Origin: Flavobacterium sedimenticola
GTDB lineage: Bacteria; Bacteroidota; Bacteroidia; Flavobacteriales; Flavobacteriaceae
NCBI RefSeq assembly: GCF_030053345.1
Contig: NZ_JASGBP010000010.1
Span: 49,448 to 113,447, forward strand
DNA length: 64,000 nt
Direction of reading: 5' to 3'
Positions 27,906 through 37,000 of the stretch are shown piece after piece (the first letter of the stretch is position 1; each line of letters begins with the position of its first letter). Below the pieces are notes generated by a model. The model did not search any database. It saw only the letters and a program-made list of their open reading frames with translations, and was not told the origin of the DNA. The translations under genes were made by a program, and so were the position numbers.

Positions 27906-28538
27906 ATGTTGTCGCTGTTGAAAGAAAGTTACGGTTATATTTTTGAAGAAAAATTATTGGATGAAATTGCGCAAGTCGCCCAATTGAAAACGTTTGAAGA
28001 AGGCGATATTCTGATTGATTTCGGCGATTATATCAAAACCATGCCGCTGCTGTTATCGGGCGCCATAAAAATTCTGCGTGAGGATTTTGACGAAGGGGAA
28101 CTGCTCTTGTATTTTTTGGAAAAAGGCGATACCTGTGCCATGACGATGGCTTGTTGTTTGGGTGAAACCAAGAGTGAAATCCGTGCCGTGGCCGAAACCA
28201 AAGGCGAAGTGGTGATGATACCTGTCGCCAAGATGGAAGAATGGCTGGGCAAATACAAAAGTTGGCGCAACTTTGTATTCAACAGTTATAACAGCCGTTT
28301 GAAAGAAATGCTGATGGCTATTGATAATTTGGCCTTTATGAATATGGATGAGCGATTGTACAATTATCTTTTAGACAAAGCCCAAATCAACAAAACCGAT
28401 TTTATTCAGAACACGCATCAGGAAATTGCGTACGATTTACATACCTCGAGGGTAGTGATTTCACGACTGTTAAAAGCGCTGGAAAACAAAGGTAAAATCA
28501 AACTCCATCGCGCTTCCATTGAACTCGTTCGGGCTTAG
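27906..28538 (+). CDS. Crp/Fnr-family transcriptional regulator
   Basis: DNA-binding regulator of 210 residues. The cNMP-binding beta-roll occupies about 20-130 (FEEGDILIDFGDYIKTMPLLLSG is the usual opening), followed by the long dimer helix and a winged helix-turn-helix (about 150-205, NTHQEIAYDLHTSRVVISRLL is the recognition unit). There are four-Cys FNR-type iron-sulfur ligands neither at the N-terminus nor elsewhere; the only Cys are in GDTCAMTMACCLG within the beta-roll, which could sense thiols or metals. It sits beside a persulfide-type operon, and two matching TGAT-N4-ATCA boxes flank it. It probably controls the sulfur/redox block. Confidence 0.88.
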   Translation: MLSLLKESYGYIFEEKLLDEIAQVAQLKTFEEGDILIDFGDYIKTMPLLLSGAIKILREDFDEGELLLYFLEKGDTCAMTMACCLGETKSEIRAVAETKGEVVMIPVAKMEEWLGKYKSWRNFVFNSYNSRLKEMLMAIDNLAFMNMDERLYNYLLDKAQINKTDFIQNTHQEIAYDLHTSRVVISRLLKALENKGKIKLHRASIELVRA

Positions 28539-28606
28539 TTTTCGGGCAATGTAACTTTTGATACAGAAAACGGTTTATCTACTTCTTAATTTTGTTCCCG
28601 GTCAAC

Positions 28607-28618
28607 TGATAATTATCA
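28607..28618. promoter_or_regulatory. Crp/Fnr-type operator (box 2)
   Basis: TGATAATTATCA, a perfect 12-base palindrome with the same TGAT/ATCA half-sites as box 1. Its centre lies 29.5 bp before the -7 element TACTTTTG of the metallo-beta-lactamase-rhodanese gene, the class II activator position. Confidence 0.65.
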
Positions 28619-28641
28619 TTTCAATTTCCAACTTGAAAAGA

Positions 28642-28649
28642 TACTTTTG
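28642..28649 (+). promoter_or_regulatory. -7 element of the MBL-rhodanese operon
   Basis: TACTTTTG matches TAnnTTTG and lies 18 bp before the ATG at 28667. No TTG -33 element is present at the normal spacing, as expected if an activator at box 2 replaces it. Confidence 0.6.
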
Positions 28650-28666
28650 GTAGAAAACTGAGAACC

Positions 28667-30085
28667 ATGAAACTAGAACAAATTTACACCGGATGTTTGG
28701 CTCATGCCGCTTATTATTTAGAATCAAACGGCGAGGCGGCCATTTTTGATCCGCTGCGCGAAGTGCAGCCGTACATTGACCGCGCCCGAAAAGACAACGC
28801 CCAAATCAAATACGTTTTCGAAACCCATTTCCACGCCGATTTTGTGTCGGGTCATTTGGATTTAGCCCAAAAGGAAAAGGCGGTTATTGTGTACGGACCA
28901 ACGGCCAAACCGGGTTTTGATGCTTTGGTGGCCGAAGACAATCAGGTGTTTGAAGTCGGTCTTTGCAAAGTTAAAGCCATTCACACGCCCGGTCATACCA
29001 TGGAAAGTACCACGTATTTAATACTAGATGAAAATGGCAAAGAACACGGCATTATCACCGGAGATACGCTATTCATAGGCGATGTGGGCCGACCGGATTT
29101 AGCGCAACATGTGGTGGCCGATTTGACGCAAGACAAATTAGCGCGGTTGTTGTACCATTCGTTACGAGAAAAAATTATGCCGTTATCGGATGATTTAATT
29201 GTGTATCCGAATCACGGTGCCGGAAGTGCTTGTGGTAAAATGATGCGCAAAGAAACGACCGATACGTTGGGAAATCAGAAAAAGACCAATTACGCCTTAA
29301 ATCCGAATATGACGGAAGATGAATTTGTTTTGGCGCTATTGACCGGATTGACTACACCTCCGGCTTATTTCCCTAAAAACGTGCTGATGAATATTCAAGG
29401 CTATGAAAGTTTGGATACCGTTATGCATCGCGGTCAAAAACCTTACGATGCCAAATCTTTTGAAATGGTCGCTAATCAAACGCAAGCATTGATTTTAGAC
29501 ACTCGTAAAGCAGCTGACTTTGCTCAAGGATTCATTCCGAACAGCATCAACATCGGTTTGGAAAGTAACTTTGCCATGTGGGTGGGCGAATTAATCCCCG
29601 ATTTGCAACAGCAGATTTTAATCGTTGCCGAAAATCACGAGAAAGTAGAAGAAGCCATGATTCGATTGTCCCGTGTTGGGTACGATCACACTATTGGGTA
29701 TTTGGAAGGTGGATTTGAAGCTTGGGTCAATGCCGGCAAAGAAACCGACTCTGTAAATCGAATTACTGCCGAGGAATTAGAACGATTAGAAGAGATTCAA
29801 GCCCCGCCGATTATCGATGTCAGAAAGAAAAGCGAATACGATTCGGAACACTTAGTAAACGCAATCAATATTCCTTTAAACGAGATAAGTCAACGAATGT
29901 CGGAGTTTCCGAAAGACCAACACTTTGTAGTGCATTGTGCCGGCGGCTATCGCAGTATGATTGCCGCTTCTATCTTAAAGCAAAGAGGATTTGATAATTT
30001 TGTAGATGTGATTGGAGGTTTTAATGAAATCAAATTAACCCATTTGCCGATTACCAATTATGTTTGTCCGACCACTTTATTATAA
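28667..30085 (+). CDS. Metallo-beta-lactamase fold hydrolase fused to two rhodanese domains (persulfide dioxygenase-like)
   Basis: 472-residue fusion in the sulfur-detoxification class. The N-terminal MBL domain has HFHADFVSGH (His54, His56, Asp58, His63), HTPGHTMES and GDTLFIGDVGRPD, the ETHE1/persulfide-dioxygenase pattern that uses mononuclear iron. Two rhodanese domains follow: the first (about 260-345) has LILDTRKAADF but no Cys in its active loop (VAENHEK) and is inactive or structural. The second (about 375-465) has PIIDVRKKSEY and catalytic Cys424 in VHCAGGYRS. It leads a tight run with thioredoxin and small membrane proteins. The iron-type assignment rests on the family pattern. Confidence 0.88.
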   Translation: MKLEQIYTGCLAHAAYYLESNGEAAIFDPLREVQPYIDRARKDNAQIKYVFETHFHADFVSGHLDLAQKEKAVIVYGPTAKPGFDALVAEDNQVFEVGLCKVKAIHTPGHTMESTTYLILDENGKEHGIITGDTLFIGDVGRPDLAQHVVADLTQDKLARLLYHSLREKIMPLSDDLIVYPNHGAGSACGKMMRKETTDTLGNQKKTNYALNPNMTEDEFVLALLTGLTTPPAYFPKNVLMNIQGYESLDTVMHRGQKPYDAKSFEMVANQTQALILDTRKAADFAQGFIPNSINIGLESNFAMWVGELIPDLQQQILIVAENHEKVEEAMIRLSRVGYDHTIGYLEGGFEAWVNAGKETDSVNRITAEELERLEEIQAPPIIDVRKKSEYDSEHLVNAINIPLNEISQRMSEFPKDQHFVVHCAGGYRSMIAASILKQRGFDNFVDVIGGFNEIKLTHLPITNYVCPTTLL

Positions 30086-30094
30086 TAGTTGAAA

Positions 30095-30298
30095 ATGAAA
30101 AGAATACTGTTTTCCAATTGGCATTTAATGCGTTATTTCAGAGTAGCGCTTGCCTTGTTTTTGTTTTTTCAAGCGTATGAAACAAAGCAATGGCTTTTTA
30201 TAGCCTTTGGTGTTTTCTTTTTATTTCAAGCCATTTTTAATTGGGGTTGCGGCCCTAACGGATGTCATGTAACCTATAAAAACCAAAAAGATGAATAG
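30095..30298 (+). CDS. Small two-helix membrane protein (DUF2892/YgaP-like)
   Basis: 67 residues from the ATG at 30095 (a TTG at 30089 would add two). Two hydrophobic helices, VALALFLFFQAYE and WLFIAFGVFFLFQAIF, are followed by NWGCGPNGC, a Cys pair after the second helix as in YgaP-like proteins. It starts 9 bp after the rhodanese fusion and overlaps the thioredoxin start by 8 bp, so it is in the same operon. Transport or redox relay of sulfur at the membrane is an inference. Confidence 0.7.
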   Translation: MKRILFSNWHLMRYFRVALALFLFFQAYETKQWLFIAFGVFFLFQAIFNWGCGPNGCHVTYKNQKDE

Positions 30299-30596
30299 CA
30301 GTTTCGACCAAATCATCAATTCAGACAAACCGGTGTTGATTGATTTTTTCGCCACTTGGTGCGGACCGTGCCAAATGCTCGGACCGATATTAAAAGAAGT
30401 AAAAGATAATCTCGGCGATAGGGTTTCCATTATCAAAATTGATGTAGATAAGAACCAAGCATTAGCGGCATCACAACAAGTTCGTGGTGTGCCGACGATG
30501 CTGTTGTTTCAAAACGGCAAACAGCTTTGGCGGCAATCCGGAGTGTTATCCAAAGAAGAGATTATCAAAAACATACTCGAAAAATCCAATAACTAA
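30291..30596 (+). CDS. Thioredoxin
   Basis: Cytoplasmic disulfide reductase of 101 residues. The fold motifs are all present: PVLIDFFATWCGPCQML with Cys24 and Cys27, IDVDKNQALAASQQV and VRGVPTMLLF with the cis-Pro. There is no signal peptide. Its start overlaps the small membrane gene by 8 bp, and an HMA-domain gene follows after 5 bp. In this operon it could return persulfide or rhodanese cysteines to the thiol state. Confidence 0.93.
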   Translation: MNSSFDQIINSDKPVLIDFFATWCGPCQMLGPILKEVKDNLGDRVSIIKIDVDKNQALAASQQVRGVPTMLLFQNGKQLWRQSGVLSKEEIIKNILEKSNN

Positions 30597-30601
30597 AGAA
30601 T

Positions 30602-30874
30602 ATGCAACAGCAATTTGAAGTTGAAAATATCAAGTGTGGTGGCTGTGTCAACAGCATTACTACAGCTTTGCTCAAAATAGCCGGTGTTACCGCTGTTGAA
30701 ATCGACAAAGATAACGACACGGTTTTGGTGACCGGTGCCGTGAAACGTGAACGCATTACAGATAAACTCAACGAATTGGGTTATCCCGAAAAGGGTGGCA
30801 ATACGCTGATGCGTAAAGCAAAATCGTATGTAAATTGCGCGATTGGCAGAATGACAGCGCATCATGATAAATAA
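30602..30874 (+). CDS. Heavy-metal-associated (HMA) domain protein
   Basis: 90-residue ferredoxin-like copper-chaperone fold. QFEVENIKCGGCVNSITTAL carries the metal-binding Cys12/Cys15 pair (CGGC), and KIAGVTAVEIDKDNDTVLV is the usual second strand. A further Cys near residue 79 (SYVNCAIGR) in a C-terminal tail is unusual for simple CopZ chaperones. Expected to bind Cu(I) or another soft metal. The 3' end overlaps the DUF6132 start by 11 bp. Confidence 0.85.
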   Translation: MQQQFEVENIKCGGCVNSITTALLKIAGVTAVEIDKDNDTVLVTGAVKRERITDKLNELGYPEKGGNTLMRKAKSYVNCAIGRMTAHHDK

Positions 30875-31064
30875 AAAAACGTTTTTCACCATCATGGGAG
30901 TTGTACTTGGTGCCGTGGCGGGTTATGCCTACTATTTTTATATTGGCTGTGCCGGCGGGACTTGCGCGATTACTTTGAAACCGTTGAATTCCACAATCTA
31001 TGGGGGCATTATGGGCGGATTGTTATTTAATATTTTCGCTTCCAAAACAAAGCAAGACAGTTGA
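30864..31064 (+). CDS. DUF6132-type small membrane protein
   Basis: 66 residues with two hydrophobic helices: FFTIMGVVLGAVAGYAYYFY and STIYGGIMGGLLFNIFA, separated by GCAGGTCAIT, a CX4C pair. This is the DUF6132 layout. It is the last gene of the persulfide/thioredoxin run and overlaps the HMA gene. Conserved Cys next to a membrane helix again suggest sulfur or metal handling; the function is unknown. Confidence 0.8.
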   Translation: MINKKTFFTIMGVVLGAVAGYAYYFYIGCAGGTCAITLKPLNSTIYGGIMGGLLFNIFASKTKQDS

Positions 31065-31112
31065 TTAGCCCTTTTTTATCATTAATAATTAAGTAAGTTT
31101 TAAGTTAAATTT

Positions 31113-31144
31113 TTGTCTTTCCCTGTTTTTTAATTTTACATTTG
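31113..31144 (+). promoter_or_regulatory. Promoter of the Lys/Cys-rich peptide gene
   Basis: TTG (31113-31115), 21-bp spacer, TACATTTG (31137-31144). It lies 39 bp before the ATG at 31184. It has no TGAT-N4-ATCA box at the register seen upstream. Confidence 0.65.
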
Positions 31145-31183
31145 ATAGCAGTAAACAGATTAATCACTAAATAAATTATAAAA

Positions 31184-31384
31184 ATGAAAAAATTAGTTTC
31201 CGCATTTGCCGCTGTAGCGCTTTTAATGGCCATGAATGTTAATGCTGCCAATGGCGAGCCAAAGCAAAAAAAGAAAAAAGCCAAAACTGAAAAATCGTGC
31301 TCAACAGAAGAGAAAAAAGAATGCAGCACCGAGAAAAAGGCCGGATGTTGCGCTGCTAAAAAAGCAGAGGAAAAAAAGGCATAA
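31184..31384 (+). CDS. Exported Lys/Cys-rich small protein
   Basis: 66 residues. A signal peptide (MKKLVSAFAAVALLMAMNVNA, cut near ANG) is followed by a mature part of only about 43 residues made of Lys, Glu and Cys: KQKKKKAKTEKSCSTEEKKE, then CSTEKKAGCCAAKK. Four Cys and many Lys could bind metal or act as a redox sponge in the periplasm. No family recognised. It has its own promoter and a terminator, and it lies between the persulfide operon and the efflux operon. The compositional bias makes homology searches unreliable. Confidence 0.7.
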   Translation: MKKLVSAFAAVALLMAMNVNAANGEPKQKKKKAKTEKSCSTEEKKECSTEKKAGCCAAKKAEEKKA

Positions 31385-31405
31385 TTCAGAGTTTTGTAAC
31401 GTAGT

Positions 31406-31434
31406 AAACGCTTCCCATAAGGAGGCGTTTTTTT
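31406..31434 (+). terminator. Terminator after the Lys/Cys-rich gene
   Basis: Stem AAACGC.TCC/GGA.GCGTTT with loop CATAA, then a T7 tract. Confidence 0.8.
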
Positions 31435-31484
31435 ATGGTTGAAACTCTGTAACAATTGTAACTGTACACGCTTTTCCGGCGTTT

Positions 31485-31492
31485 TATTTTTG
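31485..31492 (+). promoter_or_regulatory. -7 element of the TolC-RND operon
   Basis: TATTTTTG, 23 bp before the ATG at 31515. A palindrome ACAATTGT (31452-31459) is centred 29.5 bp upstream, the same register as the two Fnr-like boxes. Confidence 0.5.
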
Positions 31493-31514
31493 CTTCATAA
31501 TTCAGATAAAAACT

Positions 31515-32828
31515 ATGAATATGAGCAAACTATTAGTAACACTGGGATTTGTATTCCTTTCTGCCTTCGGATTCAGTCAAGATACATTGACGATTTCTAA
31601 GAGCGATTTGAGACAAAAACTTTCCGAAAAAAATCTGCAACTCCAAATGGCTCGAAAAAATTACCAATCGGCCAAAGCAGATTACCAACAATCCAATGCA
31701 CTCTTTTTGCCCAACATTACAGCGTCCTATACCGGAATGGTTACTACCAATCCGTTAATGGCTTTTGGTTCCAAATTAAATCAGGAAATTTTAACCCAAT
31801 CCGATTTCAATCCGGCTTTGTTAAACGATCCGAAAACCACACAAAATTTCGCGACTAAAATCGAAATCCAACAACCGTTATTGAATATAGACGGAATTTT
31901 CGGAAGACAAGCCGCCAAAGCCAAAATGGAAGCGTTTCAATTGCAAACCCAACGTACCGAAGAATATTTGTTGTTAGAGGTTTCCAAAGCGTACAGGCAA
32001 CTGCAATTGGCCTACAAAGCGGTTAACGTTTTGGAAAAAGCAGCATCCACTGCCAAAACCAATTTGAAGCTGGTGGAAAACTATTTCAAACAGGGCTTGT
32101 TACAAAAAACGGATGTTTTAAATGTGCAAGTTCGGGTGAATGACATTTCGAACCAACTGCAATACGCTAAGAGTAATGTCCAAAATGCTTCGGATTATTT
32201 AGCGTTTTTAATCAATGAAGATACCCAAGGCAAAACATTCAAGCCTGCAGAAGCTTTAGACAATACCATTAAAGTTGAAGTTGTTGATTGGCAATGGTCA
32301 GACCATAGAAAAGATATTCAAGCGATGCAAAAATCTTCAGAAGCATACCAAAAAATGCTAACGATGAGCAAAATGAGTTTCTTACCCAGATTGAATGCTT
32401 TCGGAAGTTATGAGTTGTATGATAGTCAGTTTTTAGGAACAGCGGCCAAAGGGTATTTGGTTGGCGCACAATTGTCGTGGACTGTTTTCGACGGTTATAA
32501 ATCCATCGGGAAATACGATAAAGCCAAAGCCGATTTTCAAAAAGCAAGCCTCGAAACGGAGCAATACAAAAAACAAAGCCAACTCGAGTTCAACAAAACC
32601 CATCGCCAACTAAAAGACGCCGAAAACAAAGTCGGTTTGTCACAATTAGCCTTCGAACAAGCACAAGAAGCGTATCGCATTCGTCAAAACCGATTTGCCC
32701 AAGGCTTAGAAAAAACCACCGATTTATTGGTTTCCGAAACGCAAATGATTCAGAAAGAATTGGAGCATTTACAAGCGGTTTTTGAATACCAATTTACACA
32801 GGAGTATTTGACTTTTTTAACGAAGTAG
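31515..32828 (+). CDS. TolC-family outer-membrane efflux channel
   Basis: Outer-membrane factor of an RND pump, 437 residues. A signal peptide (MNMSKLLVTLGFVFLSAFGFSQ) precedes a repeated architecture of coiled-coil alpha-barrel helices and short beta hairpins: QARKNYQSAKADYQQSNALF-type first half and the second-half counterpart VGLSQLAFEQAQEAYRIRQN with RFAQGLEKTTDLLVSE. It starts the three-gene efflux operon (TolC, adaptor, RND) with gaps of 49 and 40 bp. Substrate not deducible. Confidence 0.88.
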   Translation: MNMSKLLVTLGFVFLSAFGFSQDTLTISKSDLRQKLSEKNLQLQMARKNYQSAKADYQQSNALFLPNITASYTGMVTTNPLMAFGSKLNQEILTQSDFNPALLNDPKTTQNFATKIEIQQPLLNIDGIFGRQAAKAKMEAFQLQTQRTEEYLLLEVSKAYRQLQLAYKAVNVLEKAASTAKTNLKLVENYFKQGLLQKTDVLNVQVRVNDISNQLQYAKSNVQNASDYLAFLINEDTQGKTFKPAEALDNTIKVEVVDWQWSDHRKDIQAMQKSSEAYQKMLTMSKMSFLPRLNAFGSYELYDSQFLGTAAKGYLVGAQLSWTVFDGYKSIGKYDKAKADFQKASLETEQYKKQSQLEFNKTHRQLKDAENKVGLSQLAFEQAQEAYRIRQNRFAQGLEKTTDLLVSETQMIQKELEHLQAVFEYQFTQEYLTFLTK

Positions 32829-32877
32829 TATTAAGATTTGAGTATTAAGTAGTAAGACAATTATAAAACAGAACAAT

Positions 32878-33963
32878 ATGAATAATAAAATAATAACAAC
32901 ACTATTGCTGTCGGCTTTCCTATTCCTTTCTTGCGGAAAAGACCGAAAAGAAATTACTGAAAACACATCGGCTATTCCGGTAAAAGTGAGTGGAAATTCA
33001 CTTTCAACTAACCCTTCTTTTATAACGGCCAGTGGCAAAATTGAAGCCGAAAACAGCGCTAACGTCAGCACCCGAATGATGGGTTATGTGACCAAAGTAC
33101 ATGTGAAAGTCGGACAGAAAGTCAATGCCGGTCAACTCTTGGTGAGCATCAACAACACCGACTTACAAGCGAAAAAAGCCCAAGTTGACGCTTCTATCTT
33201 GCAAGCGACTGCGGCTTATAACAATGCTAAAAAAGACTTTGAACGATTCACCGCTTTGTTCAACCAACAAAGTGCTTCTCAAAAAGAGTTAGACGATATG
33301 ACGTCGCGCTACGAAATGGCCAAAGCCGGATTGGAAGCGGCCAAACAAATGCGAAATGAAGTCGTGGCGCAATTCGGATACAGCAATATCACCGCGCCGT
33401 TTTCCGGAGAAGTGACCAACACCTTTGTCAAAGAAGGCGATATGGCCAATCCTGGAATGCCGTTGGTGAGTGTTGAAGGTGCTTCCCGTTTGCAAGTCAC
33501 CGCGATGGTTTCGGAAAGCGATATTGCGGACATTCAAAACGGAATGGACGTGAAAATTTTAGTGAAATCCATCAACAATGAAGTAACCGGAAAAGTAACG
33601 GAAGTCAGTAGTTCGGCTAAAAATACCGGCGGACAATATTTGGTAAAAATCAACTTGACCCAAACCGATAAAGCCATTTTATCCGGCATGTTCGTAAATG
33701 TTCAATTTCCGTTAGCTAACAAAACACAAACTACTGTTTCAACTGATAAAGTTTTAGTACCCGAAAGCGCCTTGGTCAAACAAGGTCAGCTCACCGGAAT
33801 TTACACAGTCGGAAACGGGAATACAGCCATTTTAAGATGGTTGCGTATCGGTAAAACTTTCGGCAATCAAGTAGAAGTATTATCCGGTTTATCATTTGAA
33901 GAATCATTCATTGTCTCTGCCGAAGGGAAGTTATTTAACGGTGCTAAAATCAGTGTTCAATAA
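32878..33963 (+). CDS. RND efflux periplasmic adaptor, lipoprotein
   Basis: Membrane-fusion protein linking the RND pump to TolC, 361 residues. The lipobox FLFLSCG places the lipid-bearing Cys at 19. The order follows HlyD/MexA: TASGKIEAENSANVSTRMMG (lipoyl half, with KVGQKVNAGQLL), a coiled coil about 110-160, ITAPFSGEVTNTFVKEGD as the second lipoyl half, then beta-barrel and membrane-proximal domains. It lies between TolC and the RND permease genes. Confidence 0.9.
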   Translation: MNNKIITTLLLSAFLFLSCGKDRKEITENTSAIPVKVSGNSLSTNPSFITASGKIEAENSANVSTRMMGYVTKVHVKVGQKVNAGQLLVSINNTDLQAKKAQVDASILQATAAYNNAKKDFERFTALFNQQSASQKELDDMTSRYEMAKAGLEAAKQMRNEVVAQFGYSNITAPFSGEVTNTFVKEGDMANPGMPLVSVEGASRLQVTAMVSESDIADIQNGMDVKILVKSINNEVTGKVTEVSSSAKNTGGQYLVKINLTQTDKAILSGMFVNVQFPLANKTQTTVSTDKVLVPESALVKQGQLTGIYTVGNGNTAILRWLRIGKTFGNQVEVLSGLSFEESFIVSAEGKLFNGAKISVQ

Positions 33964-34003
33964 CAACTTTAAACTTTGAACCTTAAACTTTTAAACTAAA
34001 ATC

Positions 34004-37000
34004 ATGCAAGAAGGTATATCAGGTAAAATAGCCCATTTTTTCATCAATTCGAAGTTAACGATACTGTTAATGGTGGGTTTGATGATCATAGGCGTATACA
34101 GTTCGTTTCTGATTCCGAGAGAAGAAGAACCGCAAATTAATGTTCCGATGGCCGACGTAATGGTGGGTTATCCGGGAGCGAGTCCGAGTGAAGTGGAAAG
34201 TCGCGTCGTAAAACCGTTAGAAAAAATTCTTTCCAACATCAAAGGCGTAGAACACGTGCACAGTATGGCTATGAACGGTCAGGCGATGTTAATTGTTCAG
34301 TTTTATGTTGGGCAAGATGTGGAACGCTCGTATGTAAAATTATACGACGAGTTGGCCAAACACGAAAATCTATTCCCGCAAGGCGTGTACAAACCGATGG
34401 TAAAAACGCGATCTATCGACGATGTTCCGATGTTGGGATTAACGTTGTGGAGCGAAAAATTAAACGATTTTGAAATCCGTCAAGTTGCGGAAGAAGTGAC
34501 TTCAGAGATTGAAAAAGTGAAAGATGTGGCCATAACCAAAGAAATCGGCGGCCGAAATCGCGAAGTCAAAGTGATTTTAGACAAAGACAAAATGGCCGAA
34601 AACGGTGTGGATGCTTTGGGCATCATGCAAATGATTCAAGCCAACAACGGCAGTTCGCAATCGGGTAGTTTTGTTGCAGCCGACAAAGAATATTTGGTGA
34701 CCACGGGTGCCTTTTTACAAACCGCCGAAGATGTCGAAAACTTGGTGGTTGGTGTGAATGCCAACATGCCGGTGTATTTAAAACAAGTGGCTTCGGTCCA
34801 AGACGGACCTTCAACACCAAGAAGTTATGTGTCTTTCGGATACGGAAAAGCGAATGAAAAATTCGCTAAAAATAATTCGGAATATCCTGCCGTAACCATT
34901 TCTATCGGAAAAGTAAAAGGTGCCGATGCGATGAAAATTTCCGAAAAGATTTTGGAGAAAGTCGACCATTTAAAACAAACCTTAATTACCGATGATGTTC
35001 ATGTAGAAGTCACCCGTAATTACGGTGAAACCGCTTCGGATAAGGTAGGTGAGTTGTTATTACACTTAGGTATTGCCATTATAGCGGTAACCCTATTGGT
35101 GATGTTGGCCATGGGCTGGCGCGGTGGTTTGGTGGTTTTTTTCTCAGTGCCACTGACTTTTGCTTTAACGTTGTTTGCCTATTATATGTTGGGCTACACC
35201 TTGAACAGAATCACCTTATTCGCTTTAGTGTTCGTAGTTGGAATTGTAGTAGACGACAGTATCATCATCGCCGAAAACATGCACCGACATTTCAAAATGA
35301 AGCGACTGCCGTTCAAGCAAGCCGCTATTTATGCGATTAACGAAGTCGGAAACCCAACCATTTTAGCCACGTTCACGGTTATTGCGGCCATTTTACCGAT
35401 GGCGTTTGTATCGGGTATGATGGGACCCTATATGAGTCCGATGCCGATTGGCGCTTCGATTGCCATGTTATTATCGTTGTTTGTGGCATTGACTGTTACG
35501 CCGTATTTGGGTTACCATTTGTTGCACGAAAAGGAAGCACAAGAACACAAAGCCGAACAAGGACTTGAAACGTCATGGATTTACAAAATTTACAGCAAAA
35601 TGGAGCGTCCGTTTTTGGAAAGTTATAAAAAACGCCGTTTGATGTTAGGCATAACTGTATTGTTACTTTTGGGTTCGGTACTGATGTTTTTTACCAAATC
35701 AGTAGCGGTGAAAATGTTGCCATTTGACAACAAAAACGAATTCCAAGTCGTAATCGACATGCCGGAAGGGACTACTTTAGAAAGAACTGCGGCGGTAACT
35801 CAGGAAATCGCACAATATCTATCTACAGTGCCCGAAGTGGTGAATTACCAAAACTACATTGGTACTTCTGCTCCGATTACCTTTAACGGTTTAGTCCGTC
35901 ATTACGATATGCGTGGCGGTAGTAATATGGCCGACATTCAGGTGAATTTGTTGCACAAGGAAGACCGTGATTTACAAAGTCACGACATCGCTAAAATCGT
36001 TCGTCCGGAAGTGCAGAAAATAGCTAAAAAGTACGGCGCTAACGTAAAAATTATTGAAGTGCCGCCGGGGCCGCCGGTGTTATCGACTTTAGTAGCTGAA
36101 ATTTACGGCCCTGATTATAAAGAGCAAATTAAAGTCGCCAACCAAGTAAAAGACATCTTAGAAAACACCTCTGATATCGTAGATGTCGATTGGATGACCG
36201 AAGACAACCAAACCGAATACCGCTTCGAAGTCGACAAAGAAAAAGCAATGTTAAACGGAATCGCACCACAACAAGTGGTAGGCAATTTAACTTATTTGCT
36301 AAAAGAATATCCGGTTTCAAATTTATATGATGAACATTCCAATGATAATGTAGGCATCGTGTTGGCTTTGGATGATAAAGACAAAACGAGTTTACAAGAC
36401 ATTCAAAGTCTAAAAATTAAAGGCAGTCGCGGCAATGTGGTTCCGGTAAGTGATTTGGTAAAAGTGGTGCAAGATACGTTGCAAAAAACCATTTACCGCA
36501 AAGACCAAAAAAGAGTCGTGTATGTAACGGCTGATATGGCCGGTGCCTTGGAAAGCCCGGTGTACGCCATATTAGGAATGAATGAGAAGTTGCAAAAAAT
36601 GCAATTGCCGAAAGGGTATAAAGTCAACGAGTTGTACATGGAACAACCTTCGGATGAAAGTGACTTTACCGTAAAATGGGATGGCGAGTGGCAGATTACT
36701 TTGGAAGTATTCCGCGATTTAGGAGCGGCTTTCTTAATCGTAATCGTCATCATTTATATGTTGATTGTGGGTTGGTTCCAAAACTTCAAAACACCTATGG
36801 TGATGATGATGGCGATACCACTTTCCTTGGTTGGCATTGTATTAGGTCACTGGTTGTTGGGCGCTTTCTTTACGGCAACTTCTTTTATCGGAATGATTGC
36901 GTTGGCAGGTGTAATGGTGCGAAACTCGGTCTTGCTCATCGACTTTATCGAGATTCGTTTGAATGATGGTATTCCGTTGAAACAAGCCATAATTGAAGCC

